64,000 bases of DNA from Streptomyces sp. LaPpAH-108. GTDB lineage: Bacteria; Actinomycetota; Actinomycetes; Streptomycetales; Streptomycetaceae. The notes beneath the pieces are model-generated. The model saw nothing but the letters and a program-made list of their open reading frames with translations. It did no database searches and was not told where the DNA came from. Positions 9,682 through 17,473 of the stretch are shown here, piece after piece. The position numbers and the translations under genes were made by a program. Numbering within the stretch: the first letter of the stretch is position 1; each line of letters begins with the position of its first letter. The stretch lies in NCBI RefSeq assembly GCF_000373625.1, contig NZ_KB891987.1, positions 921,081 through 985,080 of the forward strand, in the 5' to 3' direction.

Positions 9682-10158
9682 TCAGAGGCGGCCACGTTGG
9701 GTGCGCAGGTGTTCCGCGACGGGCTTGAGGGCCTTGTTCAGGTCCTGGAGGGCGTCGGGGGAGAGCAGGTCGATGAAGTGGCGGCGCACCGAGGACACAT
9801 GGTGGGGCGCGACCTTCTTCATCGTCTCCAGGCCGTGATCGGTCAGCACGGCGTAGAGGCCGCGCCGGTCCGACTCACAGTTCTCCCGGCGCACCAGGTC
9901 CGCGTTCTCCATGCGGGTGATCTGGTGCGAGAGCCGGCTCTTGGACTGGAGGGTGGCAGTGGCGAGATCGCTCATCCGCATCCGCATGTCCTCGGACTCG
10001 GACAGATTGACGAGGATCTCGTAATCGTTCATCGTCAGTCCGAACGGTTGCAGATCCTTTTCGAGCTGGTACGTCAACAGCCTGTTGACCTCCAGGTGGG
10101 TGCGCCAGGCGCACTGCTCCGCATCGGTCAGCCAGTGCGTGGCCGTCTCGGTCTCCAT
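9682..10158 (-). CDS. MarR-family transcriptional regulator
   Basis: A 158-residue winged-helix regulator. The recognition region reads MSDLATATLQSKSRLSHQITRMENADLVRRE, followed by the wing (ESDRRGLYAVLTDHGLE), as in MarR proteins that dimerise on inverted repeats. Start ATG 10158. It is convergent with the MFS gene and downstream of, but separated from, the AIM24 operon by 92 nt. AT-rich sequence just upstream of the start (CTAAGATGTTGAATGG) is the likely promoter and autoregulatory site. The ligand is unknown. Confidence 0.85.
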   Translation of the reverse strand: METETATHWLTDAEQCAWRTHLEVNRLLTYQLEKDLQPFGLTMNDYEILVNLSESEDMRMRMSDLATATLQSKSRLSHQITRMENADLVRRENCESDRRGLYAVLTDHGLETMKKVAPHHVSSVRRHFIDLLSPDALQDLNKALKPVAEHLRTQRGRL

Positions 10159-10250
10159 GAATGAAGTCTACCTAAGATGTTGAATGGCGAACTACTCTGG
10201 GTGATGTGACTGTGCGCACGCGTTCGACGTCACACTCCGCAGACTACCGC

Positions 10251-11057
10251 TCACAGCCCGAAGCGACGCTGGAGGTCCCCCAGCTGTCCGGGAAGACGCG
10301 GTGCCCCTGAGGCTCCGGTGGCGGGCCCGCCGGACGCTCCCGCACCCCCTCCGGGTACCCCCGGTTCGGACGGAACCGCCCCCGTCTCCCGGTCCGCCAT
10401 CAGCGCCTCGGTCGACTGCAGCAGCACCGTCCCGGCACCGACGAACTCGAACTGGTGCTCCTCTCCGGAGGCGCCGCCCAGCCCCGTCATCGCACGTAGA
10501 CCGCCCAGCACACCGGTCATATAACCGTGGTCGTAGTGATGGCAGGGGGAGGGGCAGTCGGCCCAGCCGACCAGCGCCTGGGGGTCCACCCGGATCGGGG
10601 GTTCCATGAACACCACCGGGCCGTTGGAGGCGGCCACGAATTTCCCGGTGCCGATCAGTGTGAGAAAGCCGGGCACGATCGACTGTTTGAGTGCCAAGCT
10701 TGGCTGGAAAGCGATCAAGTTGCCTGCGCGAACGGTCAGATTGCCCTCGTCCAAGTCGTACGAGTTCACGTCGAACGCCCGGTCCGCGAGCAGCATCTTG
10801 CCCGAGCCCTCCGCCACCACCCAGTCGCTCGCGTGCAATGGCGAATGGAACGAGGAACGCACCAGCCGGTCCAGCCGCCCGTGCCCGATGCCGTTGAACT
10901 CGATCGCCCCGTAATAGGCGATCATCTTCCCCTTCTGCAGGAACCACTGACCGCCCTTGAGCTCCACGCAGAACGTGTACGGGTTCACGTTGTCGTCGAC
11001 CGGCAGGGTCACGGGGTCGAACACCACCGGCCCGCCCGCACCCGCGTCCGCGCTCAC
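10251..11057 (-). CDS. AIM24 family protein (third gene of the trio), with low-complexity tail
   Basis: A 268-residue member of the AIM24/TIGR00266 beta-rich family, whose biochemical role is not established. Family features include the repeated GSGKMLLADRAFDV-like strands and the late EHQFEFVGAGTVLLQSTE segment. It carries a Cys-rich insert (WADCPSPCHHYDHG) not seen in its two neighbours and ends in a Gly/Ala/Pro stretch (GVPGGGAGASGGPATG). The GTG start at 11057 overlaps the stop of the preceding AIM24 gene by 4 nt (GTGA), so translation is probably coupled. Confidence 0.82.
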   Translation of the reverse strand: MSADAGAGGPVVFDPVTLPVDDNVNPYTFCVELKGGQWFLQKGKMIAYYGAIEFNGIGHGRLDRLVRSSFHSPLHASDWVVAEGSGKMLLADRAFDVNSYDLDEGNLTVRAGNLIAFQPSLALKQSIVPGFLTLIGTGKFVAASNGPVVFMEPPIRVDPQALVGWADCPSPCHHYDHGYMTGVLGGLRAMTGLGGASGEEHQFEFVGAGTVLLQSTEALMADRETGAVPSEPGVPGGGAGASGGPATGASGAPRLPGQLGDLQRRFGL

Positions 11058-11704
11058 AGCTTCTCCTCCGATGCCTGGACATAGACCGTGCCGCTGCCGC
11101 TCAGCTCCAGCTGGAACGCCTCACCGGAGCCCCGGCCCACCATGTCGCGCCAGCCGAGCGCGCTGGAGAGCCGGTTGCGGACCTCGCCGTGGTGGGCGAC
11201 GTACGCCTGGGGGTCCACATGGACCGGGCGCTGCGGGGTGATCGGTATCCCGAAGACGCCGCCGTGCGCCATCACGGCCACCGCGCCGTGACCCTGGAGC
11301 GTGGTGGTGAACAGCCCCTGCCCGGTGGCCTGGCCCCGGACGATGCCCATGACACCGCCCTGCGCGCCCATGAACATCGTGCCCTGCCGCAGCGAGCCCT
11401 CGAAGGCCAGCAGCCGGTCCGCCTCCACATAGAGCGTGTCACCGGTCAGGTCGATCACCTGCACATGGTGGCCGCCGTGCCCGAAGAACACCGTGCCGCT
11501 GCCCTCGACCGACATCAGCGGGGCCGCCTCGCCCGCCACCCGGCGCCCGAGCATCGACATGATGCCGCCCTGCCCGCTCTGGACGCTGGGCGTGAACGAC
11601 ACATCCCCCCGGTAGGCGAGCATCGCCCCGCGCTGGCTGAACAGCCGCACACCCGGCGCGACCGTCGCCTCGATCATCTTGGAATTGATCTCCCGGAAGC
11701 CCAT
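11054..11704 (-). CDS. AIM24 family protein (second gene of the trio)
   Basis: A 216-residue AIM24 family protein. It shows the characteristic rises and turns of the family: RLFSQRGAMLAYRGDV, MSVEGSGTVFFGHGG, then GQGLFTTTLQGHGAVAVMAHG and SGEAFQLELSGSGTVYVQAS at the end. There is no signal peptide or membrane helix, so it should be cytoplasmic or peripheral. It starts with ATG one nucleotide after the stop of the first AIM24 gene and overlaps the third by 4 nt. Function unknown. Confidence 0.85.
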   Translation of the reverse strand: MGFREINSKMIEATVAPGVRLFSQRGAMLAYRGDVSFTPSVQSGQGGIMSMLGRRVAGEAAPLMSVEGSGTVFFGHGGHHVQVIDLTGDTLYVEADRLLAFEGSLRQGTMFMGAQGGVMGIVRGQATGQGLFTTTLQGHGAVAVMAHGGVFGIPITPQRPVHVDPQAYVAHHGEVRNRLSSALGWRDMVGRGSGEAFQLELSGSGTVYVQASEEKL

Positions 11705-11705
11705 G

Positions 11706-12344
11706 TCACAGATCCCCCGCGATCGTGTTCCGCTCGCTCGGCTGGACGTACACCAGCCCGTCGCCCTCGAAACGGATCTGGAACGCCTCCCCGCCGCCCT
11801 CCCCGAGGAGCGTGCGGAACGTCCCGCCCGACTGGAAGGACTGCCGGACGTCCCCCTGGTGGGCGATGTACGCGCCCGGGTCGACCGTCAGCGGGTACTG
11901 CCGGGAGACCCGGAGCACCACCGCCGGGCCGTCCGACAGCACCGCCGCCTGGCCGTGGCCCTCGACGGTCGTGGTGAACAGGCCGTTGCCCTGCGAGGCG
12001 CCGCGCAGGCCCGTGAACGCCGTGCCCGTACGCAGCCCGGCGTCCGTCGCCAGCAGATTGCTCGACTCCACCCAGAGCTTGTCGCCCCGGAGCGTCACGA
12101 GATTGATCTCCGACGCCCGGTCCGCGAACCAGCACGTCCCCCGCCCCTTCACCTCCATCACCGTCATCTGCTCGCCGGTCAGCCGCCGGGTCACCATGCC
12201 GCGCAGACCCTCACCGCCGCCGCTCAGCTTCTTGAAGGCCATCTGCCCGTCGTACGCGACCATCGAGCCGTTCTTCGCCTTCACGGCATCCCCGGTCATG
12301 TCGACGGCGAGCACCTTGCTGCCCTGTAGTCGGAACGTCGCCAC
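11706..12344 (-). CDS. AIM24 family protein (first gene of the trio)
   Basis: A 212-residue AIM24 family protein, closely parallel to the second gene: [47 protein letters not shown] and [22 protein letters not shown] use GTG 12344 ([12 protein letters not shown]); the frame is open 40 codons further but that part lacks family character, and this start matches the length of the sister. The ribosome site is weak. It is divergent from the DUF3817 gene across 189 nt, which should hold both promoters. Confidence 0.8.
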   Translation of the reverse strand: MATFRLQGSKVLAVDMTGDAVKAKNGSMVAYDGQMAFKKLSGGGEGLRGMVTRRLTGEQMTVMEVKGRGTCWFADRASEINLVTLRGDKLWVESSNLLATDAGLRTGTAFTGLRGASQGNGLFTTTVEGHGQAAVLSDGPAVVLRVSRQYPLTVDPGAYIAHQGDVRQSFQSGGTFRTLLGEGGGEAFQIRFEGDGLVYVQPSERNTIAGDL

Positions 12345-12533
12345 ACCGCGAAAGTAACCCCCGGCCGGGTGGAGAGGACAGGGCCCACGGGTGGAGAACG
12401 ACCCTGAGCGCACCCCTAGGGGCACTGTTTGCCACAATGTGGCGACGCTTGTGCTTCCGTTCACAAAGGATCATGAGCCGCTCACCGGGCGACCGCGCCC
12501 GCGCCCCAGCGACCTCCCCACCGAAGGTGACCC

Positions 12534-12878
12534 GTGGACCTCAAGACAGCATCCGCCATCCGCCGCCTGCGACTGGTCTCGGCGCCCGAGGCCGTGTCCT
12601 TCCTGATCCTGCTCCTGTGCTCGGTGCTGAAGCGGACCACGGACTTCAACGCGGTCCCCGTGATGGGCGCGGTCCACGGCGTGCTGTTCATCCTCTACGT
12701 GCTCTTCTGGCTCGACGCCTGGAACCGCGCCAAGTGGAGCTTCGGCACCGCCGCCCTCTACTTCGTCCTCTCCGTCCTGCCCACCGGCGGCTTCTTCGCC
12801 GAGCGCAAGCTGCGCCGCGAGTCCGAGGCCGCCGTCATCGCCGCCCGCGCCCGCCGCGAGGGAGTCGTAAACGCATGA
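12534..12878 (+). CDS. DUF3817 small membrane protein
   Basis: A 114-residue protein with three hydrophobic segments (about residues 18-33, 42-60 and 68-85) and the family ending [18 protein letters not shown]3817 proteins are uncharacterised membrane proteins common in actinobacteria. GTG start. Its stop overlaps the ATG of the thiamine-binding-like gene (ATGA), so the pair is translationally coupled. A second DUF3817 gene lies at 17060. Confidence 0.82.
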   Translation: MDLKTASAIRRLRLVSAPEAVSFLILLLCSVLKRTTDFNAVPVMGAVHGVLFILYVLFWLDAWNRAKWSFGTAALYFVLSVLPTGGFFAERKLRRESEAAVIAARARREGVVNA

Positions 12879-13168
12879 TCGTCGCCTTCTCCGTGACGCC
12901 CCTCGGGGTCGGCGAGGACGTGGGGGAGTACGTCGCCGACGCCGTCCGCGTGGTCCGCGAGTCGGCCCTGCCGAACCGCACCGACGCCATGTTCACCTCC
13001 ATCGAGGGCGAGTGGGACGAGGTCATGGACGTCGTCCGGCGTGCCGTCGCCGCCGTCGAGGCCCGCGCGCCGCGCGTCTCCCTCGTCCTCAAGGCCGACA
13101 TCCGCCCCGGTGTCACCGACGGCCTCACCTCGAAGGTCGAGACCGTGGAGCGGCACCTGGCCGGGTGA
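12875..13168 (+). CDS. MTH1187-family thiamine-binding-like protein
   Basis: A 97-residue ferredoxin-like fold protein beginning [20 protein letters not shown], typical of the MTH1187/YkoF-like family (DUF77), some members of which bind thiamine. The pattern [20 protein letters not shown] in the middle and [11 protein letters not shown] near the end also fits. It overlaps the DUF3817 stop by 4 nt and is followed by a strong terminator. Coupling with a membrane protein suggests a shared ligand, but there is no direct evidence. Confidence 0.85.
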   Translation: MIVAFSVTPLGVGEDVGEYVADAVRVVRESALPNRTDAMFTSIEGEWDEVMDVVRRAVAAVEARAPRVSLVLKADIRPGVTDGLTSKVETVERHLAG

Positions 13169-13185
13169 CATCCCGCGACGCATCC

Positions 13186-13222
13186 CGGCGGAACCCCGGC
13201 CTCCGCGGCCGGGGTTCCGCCG
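13186..13222 (+). terminator. Hairpin terminator after the DUF3817/MTH1187 pair
   Basis: Perfect 16-bp inverted repeat (CGGCGGAACCCCGGCC and its complement) with a 5-nt loop, 18 nt after the stop. No T-tract, as is usual in streptomycetes. Confidence 0.75.
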
Positions 13223-13321
13223 TCCCCCCACCCCCCGGCCTGGCCGCCACGATGGCCGGGACACCAGGATCCGCCGGGTAGTTTGAGCGTGAAACACCGC
13301 TCCGACGTGGGGGAACACCAC

Positions 13322-14095
13322 ATGGGTCTCTACATAGAGACGCACATCCGCACCGATCTGGACGACCTCTGGACCCGCACCCAGGACCCCGCCCACCGCC
13401 GGCGCTGGGACCTCAGGATCGACGAGATCGAGTACCTCCCCCACCCTGTTCCCCACCCCGCCCCGCAGCCCGCACCGCGCCCCTTCCGCTACCGCGCCCG
13501 GCTGCTGCCGTTCCTCACCGTCCACGGCACCGGACTCGCCGCCGACGAGCGCGAACGCCCCGACGGCACCCGCACCTCCGCCCTGCGCTTCACCTCCCCG
13601 CACCCCCTCTCCCCGCTCACCGAGGGCAGCGGCTACTGGCGCTACGTCCCCGACGGCCACGGCGTCCGCTTCCTCACCGGCTACGACTACCGCCCGCGCG
13701 GGGGCACGCCCGGCGCCCTCGCCGACCGGCTGCTGCTGCGCCCGCTCACCGTCTGGGCCACCGCCTGGTCCTTCGACCGGCTGCGCCTGTGGCTGGAGCG
13801 GGGCATCACCCCCGAACGCGCCCTCGCCAACTGGCTGGCCGAACTCGCCGTACGCGCCCTCGTCCTGACCGTCTGCGTGGCCGGGCTCGGCCTGGAGCCC
13901 ATGCTCCCGCTGCTCGGCCCGCTCGCCCCCGTGCTCGCCTTCCTGTGCCCGCTGCTGCTGGTGCTGGTCATCTCCGCCGCGCTGTTCACGCCGCCGCTCC
14001 CCGGCACCCCGGCCGCCCGCCGCTGTCTGCGCTCGCCCGTCACCCACCCCCGCACCCCGGGCGTGCTGCGCACCCTGGAGAAGCGGGGGAGCTGA
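13322..14095 (+). CDS. Membrane-anchored SRPBCC-like protein of unknown function
   Basis: A 257-residue protein. The first ~150 residues (MGLYIETHIRTDLDDLWTRT onward) resemble the START/polyketide-cyclase (SRPBCC) fold, with the common phrase for a ligand-binding cyclase N-terminus. After about residue 175 come two or three hydrophobic helices (LAVRALVLTVCVAGLGLEPM, then PVLAFLCPLLLVLVISAAL). ATG 13322 follows a GGGGG stretch at good spacing; an upstream GTG at 13283 is less likely. It is convergent with the ArsR gene with one base between them. Domain assignment is tentative and the function unknown. Confidence 0.7.
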   Translation: MGLYIETHIRTDLDDLWTRTQDPAHRRRWDLRIDEIEYLPHPVPHPAPQPAPRPFRYRARLLPFLTVHGTGLAADERERPDGTRTSALRFTSPHPLSPLTEGSGYWRYVPDGHGVRFLTGYDYRPRGGTPGALADRLLLRPLTVWATAWSFDRLRLWLERGITPERALANWLAELAVRALVLTVCVAGLGLEPMLPLLGPLAPVLAFLCPLLLVLVISAALFTPPLPGTPAARRCLRSPVTHPRTPGVLRTLEKRGS

Positions 14096-14096
14096 C

Positions 14097-15077
14097 TCAG
14101 ACCGCCCCGGCCGCCAGCGCCGTCCCCAGCGGGGTGCGGGCGTACAGCACCTGATGGCCGTGCCGGGTCGCGGTGAGCAGGCCCGCCGCCCGCAGGACCG
14201 TCAGATGGTCCGAGACCGAGGAGGGCGCGAGGCCGAGCCGGTGGGCCAGGGCCGTGGTCGTCGCGGGTTCGCCCAGCGCGGTCAGGACGGCCGCGCGATT
14301 GCGTCCCAGGAGCCGTACCAGCGCCTGCGGGGTCCGTGCGGCGGGCTCGGCCCACAGGCCGCCGATACCCCGCGCCGGATACACCAGCATCGGCTGCCAC
14401 GGCGCCTCGAAACCGGTGACCACGTCCGGCCAGCAGAACACGCTCGGCATCAGCAGCAGGCCCCGGCCGCCGAGATCGCGCGCGTACCGCCCCTGCGGCA
14501 GTGTCAGCGTCCGCCCGTCCCAGGACAGCCGTGCGTCCAGCTCCGGCAGCAGCGCGCCCAGGCCCGCCTCGGCCAGCCTGCGCGAATGGAAGGCCACATC
14601 CGCCTCCAGGAGCGCCCGCAGCCGGGGCCACTCCGGCGCCACCAGCACCCGCCAGGCCGCCTCCAGGAGATCCGCCAGCTCCCGCACCATCCGCGCGGGA
14701 TCGGCCAGCCACGCCCGCCCGCGCGCCGACTCCAGCGCGCCCGGCGTACAGGCCAGCGACCGTGCCGTCTCCGCCCGCGCCGCCTCCGGATCGGCCGCCC
14801 GCACGGCCGCGATCTCGTCCTCGAAGGCCGTCAGCGGACCGAGCGGCGGGGGACTGAGCCAGTCCGGCGAGCTGCCCCGGCGCGGCATCAGCAGCCACAG
14901 CGGCGCCAGATCGAGCCCGGCCGCCGCCGCGCGCACCCGCCGCAGCCAGGGCCCGTGATAGCCGTGCCGGTCCGGCCGCCGCAGCGTGCGCACCGCGTCC
15001 TGCGTCTCCCACAGCGGCGAGATCGCGAACCGGCAGCGCAGGAAGTCCTCCTCGCCGAAGCGCAACCGCGAGGCCAC
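14097..15077 (-). CDS. ArsR-type winged-helix regulator with long N-terminal domain
   Basis: A 326-residue protein whose last ~90 residues are an ArsR-like helix-turn-helix: RAAVLTALGEPATTTALAHRLGLAPSSVSDHLTVLRAAGLL, then a wing (HGHQVLYARTPLG). The first ~230 residues are the domain (DUF5937 type) typical of streptomycete regulators paired with MFS exporters. I use GTG 15077 (VASRLRFGEEDF) because GGAGG lies just upstream and the protein begins with family sequence there. The divergent neighbour is an MFS gene, and a palindrome lies between them, so it is probably the local repressor. Effector unknown. Confidence 0.85.
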   Translation of the reverse strand: MASRLRFGEEDFLRCRFAISPLWETQDAVRTLRRPDRHGYHGPWLRRVRAAAAGLDLAPLWLLMPRRGSSPDWLSPPPLGPLTAFEDEIAAVRAADPEAARAETARSLACTPGALESARGRAWLADPARMVRELADLLEAAWRVLVAPEWPRLRALLEADVAFHSRRLAEAGLGALLPELDARLSWDGRTLTLPQGRYARDLGGRGLLLMPSVFCWPDVVTGFEAPWQPMLVYPARGIGGLWAEPAARTPQALVRLLGRNRAAVLTALGEPATTTALAHRLGLAPSSVSDHLTVLRAAGLLTATRHGHQVLYARTPLGTALAAGAV

Positions 15078-15142
15078 GGCACCTCCGTCCCTGTGGAGCA
15101 CGCGTGTTCATGGCGCGCGACGCGGCCGGACAGCCGTCCGGA

Positions 15143-15158
15143 TTCGGCTGGAGCCGAA
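15143..15158. promoter_or_regulatory. Operator-like palindrome between arsR-type gene and MFS gene
   Basis: TTCGGCTGGAGCCGAA: perfect 7-bp arms with a 2-nt centre, in the 122-nt divergent promoter region, 42 nt before the MFS start. It is the only strong dyad there and fits a dimeric ArsR-type repressor. Binding is inferred. Confidence 0.6.
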
Positions 15159-15199
15159 ACTCTACGGTCCGTCGCCCCCGCCCCGGCACCCTGCCCGTC

Positions 15200-16429
15200 A
15201 TGTCCGCATCACCCCAGAACACGACGCCTCAAGCCGCCTCCGCCGGATACCGCGGCGTCCTCGCCGTCCCCGAGTTCCGCGCGGTCTTCGCCGCCCACGT
15301 CCTGTCCCTGCTCGGCGTGATCGTCAGCGAGATCGCCCTCTCCGTCCTCGTCTACGACCTCACCGGCTCCCCGCTGATGAGCGCCCTCGTCTTCGCGCTC
15401 GGCTTCCTGCCCTACGCCGTCGGCGGCGCCCTCCTCGCCCCGGTCGCCGACCGCTTCCCGGCCCGGCGCGTCCTGGTGACCTGCGACCTGGTGTGCGCCG
15501 CGTGCGTGGCCGCCATGGTCGCGCCGGGCGCGGGCGTCGGCGCCCTGCTCGTGCTGCGCTGCTGCCTCGCCGTCGTCGCGCCCGTCTTCAGCGGCACCCG
15601 GATGGCGACCCTCGCGGACGTGCTCGGCGACGGCGAACCGTTCGTGCTCGGCCGCTCCCTGCTGCGGATCGTCTCCCAGAGCGCGCTCCTGGTCGGCTAC
15701 GGCCTCGGTGGCCTCCTGCTGACCGTGACCGCCCCGCGCCACGCCCTGCTCGTCACGGTGACCACGTTCCTCGCCTCCGCCCTGCTGCTGCGCCTGGGCA
15801 CCCGCCACCGCCCGGCCCGGGCCCGCGACCGGGAGAAGGGCACCGAAGGAGGACTCCGCGCCCTCTTCGCGCACCCGCGCGTGCGCGTGCTGCTCCTCGT
15901 CTTCTGGGTGCCCGCGCTGTTCTGCGTCGTCCCCGAGGCCCTGGCCGCGCCCTACGCCCACGACCTCGGCGCGGGCTCCCCGGGCCTCGGCCTGCTGATG
16001 TGCGCGCTGCCGGTGGGCACCGTCGCCGGTGAGCTGTTCGCCGGGGCCCGGCTCGGCGCGGCCACCCGCGAGCGGATCGTGCTGCCGCTGCTCTGTCTGA
16101 CCCTGCTGCCCTACCTCGGCTACGCCTTGCGCCCCGGCCTGTGGCTCTCGCTGCTGCTCCTGGTGGTCGCGGGCGCGGGCTCGGCGTACACCCTCGGGCT
16201 CGACCAGTGGTTCGTCCGCGCGGTGCCCGAGGAACTGCGCGGCCGGGCCATGACCGTGCTCAGCGCCGGGCTGATGACCGTCCAGGGCACCGGGATGGCG
16301 CTCGCGGGCGCAGCCGCCGAGGTCACGGGCGTGCGGACGGCCGTCGCGGGGGCCGGGGTGCTCGGCGCGCTGTGCTGCGCGGGACTCGCGGTGGCCTGCC
16401 GGGCGACCGAAGGGCGAGACGGGGCCTGA
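15200..16429 (+). CDS. MFS transporter (efflux type)
   Basis: A 409-residue major facilitator with about 12 hydrophobic segments and the DRFPARRVL form of the loop motif after helix 2 (LLAPVADRFPARRVLVTCDL). The start is ATG 15200 (MSASPQNTTPQ); the open frame upstream crosses the operator and lacks hydrophobic sequence. No clear ribosome site is seen. It is divergent from an ArsR-type regulator, a standard repressor/exporter pair. Substrate unknown. Confidence 0.85.
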   Translation: MSASPQNTTPQAASAGYRGVLAVPEFRAVFAAHVLSLLGVIVSEIALSVLVYDLTGSPLMSALVFALGFLPYAVGGALLAPVADRFPARRVLVTCDLVCAACVAAMVAPGAGVGALLVLRCCLAVVAPVFSGTRMATLADVLGDGEPFVLGRSLLRIVSQSALLVGYGLGGLLLTVTAPRHALLVTVTTFLASALLLRLGTRHRPARARDREKGTEGGLRALFAHPRVRVLLLVFWVPALFCVVPEALAAPYAHDLGAGSPGLGLLMCALPVGTVAGELFAGARLGAATRERIVLPLLCLTLLPYLGYALRPGLWLSLLLLVVAGAGSAYTLGLDQWFVRAVPEELRGRAMTVLSAGLMTVQGTGMALAGAAAEVTGVRTAVAGAGVLGALCCAGLAVACRATEGRDGA

Positions 16430-16454
16430 CCGGCATATGACCGGCCGGTAGGGT
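16426..16454 (+). promoter_or_regulatory. Promoter of a leaderless marR gene
   Basis: CTGACC and TAGGGT, spaced 17 bp, with the -10 ending 8 nt before the GTG at 16463. That spacing places the transcript start at or within a base of the start codon, and no ribosome site is present. Confidence 0.55.
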
Positions 16455-16462
16455 CTGATGCC

Positions 16463-16972
16463 GTGCCCAAGCCTCTCGGACTCCCCTTCGACCCCATCGC
16501 CCGCGCCGACGAACTCTGGAAGCAGCGCTGGGGAAGCGTGCCCTCCATGGCCGCGATCACCTCGATCATGCGGGCCCAGCAGATCCTGCTCGGCGAGGTC
16601 GACGCGGTGGTCAAGCCGTACGGACTGACCTTCGCGCGGTACGAAGCGCTGGTGCTGCTCACCTTCTCCAAAGCGGGCGAGCTGCCGATGTCCAAGATCG
16701 GCGAGCGTCTGATGGTGCACCCCACGTCCGTGACGAACACGGTGGACCGGCTGGTCAGGTCGGGTCTGGTGGCCAAGCGCCCCAACCCCAACGACGGCCG
16801 CGGCACCCTCGCCGTCATCACCGACAAGGGCCGCGAGGTGGTCGACGCGGCCACCCGCGACCTGATGGCGATGGACTTCGGGCTCGGCGCGTACGACGCG
16901 GAGGAGTGCGGCGAGATCTTCGCGCTGCTGCGGCCCCTCAGGGTCTCCGCGCACGACTTCGAAGAGGACTGA
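16463..16972 (+). CDS. MarR-family transcriptional regulator
   Basis: A 169-residue winged-helix protein. It has the MarR core: LTFARYEALVLLTFSKAGELPMSKIGERLMVHPTS with TNTVDRLVRSGLVAKRP as recognition helix and NPNDGRGTLAVITDKG as wing. The GTG start (MPKPLGLPFDPIARADELW) appears leaderless (see promoter entry). The N-terminus with WKQRWG is typical of a streptomycete MarR subgroup. It is followed by a DUF3817 gene after 87 nt with its own promoter. Target genes unknown. Confidence 0.87.
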   Translation: MPKPLGLPFDPIARADELWKQRWGSVPSMAAITSIMRAQQILLGEVDAVVKPYGLTFARYEALVLLTFSKAGELPMSKIGERLMVHPTSVTNTVDRLVRSGLVAKRPNPNDGRGTLAVITDKGREVVDAATRDLMAMDFGLGAYDAEECGEIFALLRPLRVSAHDFEED

Positions 16973-17059
16973 CCGGCCAGGACGGGCAGTGACCTGGGCC
17001 GATACGGCAGGACGGACCCGGGGCAAGATCTCCCGGAACGGGTGGTTACGCTCGACGGC

Positions 17060-17398
17060 ATGAAAAAGAGCGTGCTGACCCGCTACCGAGCCCTCGCCTA
17101 CCTCACCGGCGTGCTCCTCGTGCTCCTGTGCCTGGGCATGATCGCGAAGTACGCGTTCCACCTGGACGGCGCCCAGGACTTCACCCGTGTCGTCGCCATC
17201 GCGCACGGCTGGCTGTACGTCGTCTACCTGGTCTTCGCCTTCGACCTGGGCTCCAAGGCGAAGTGGCCGGTCGGCAAGCAGCTGTGGGTGCTGCTCGCGG
17301 GCACCATCCCGACCGCCGCGTTCTTCGTCGAGCGGAAGATCAGCCGCGAGCTGGAGGCCAAGGTCCAGACCACCGCTCCCGCCCCGGTCAAGGTCTGA
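17060..17398 (+). CDS. DUF3817 small membrane protein
   Basis: A 112-residue protein with three hydrophobic segments (about residues 12-30, 44-62 and 73-88) and the family ending TIPTAAFFVERKISRELEAK. It is a paralogue of the DUF3817 gene at 12534. ATG 17060 (MKKSVLTRYRAL) is preferred over the GTG 18 nt upstream, because TACGCT ends 7 nt before the ATG and would yield a leaderless message. A strong hairpin follows. Function unknown. Confidence 0.8.
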   Translation: MKKSVLTRYRALAYLTGVLLVLLCLGMIAKYAFHLDGAQDFTRVVAIAHGWLYVVYLVFAFDLGSKAKWPVGKQLWVLLAGTIPTAAFFVERKISRELEAKVQTTAPAPVKV

Positions 17399-17403
17399 TT
17401 CGT

Positions 17404-17430
17404 ACCGCCGTACGAGTGTCGTACGGCGGT
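17404..17430 (+). terminator. Hairpin terminator after DUF3817 gene
   Basis: Perfect 10-bp arms (ACCGCCGTAC / GTACGGCGGT) with a 7-nt loop, starting 5 nt after the stop. Confidence 0.7.
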
Positions 17431-17442
17431 CCCCCATCGACA

Positions 17443-17464
17443 TTTACTAGGACGTCCAAGTAAA
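17443..17464. promoter_or_regulatory. 22-bp near-perfect palindrome upstream of icmA
   Basis: Left half TTTACTAGGAC, right half GTCCAAGTAAA; 20 of 22 positions are symmetric, with one A/A mismatched pair. It ends 9 nt before the icmA ATG, so it would overlap the promoter or ribosome site and could block either. Likely operator for a dimeric regulator; none adjacent is obvious. Confidence 0.65.
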
Positions 17465-17473
17465 TTCGAGGGT

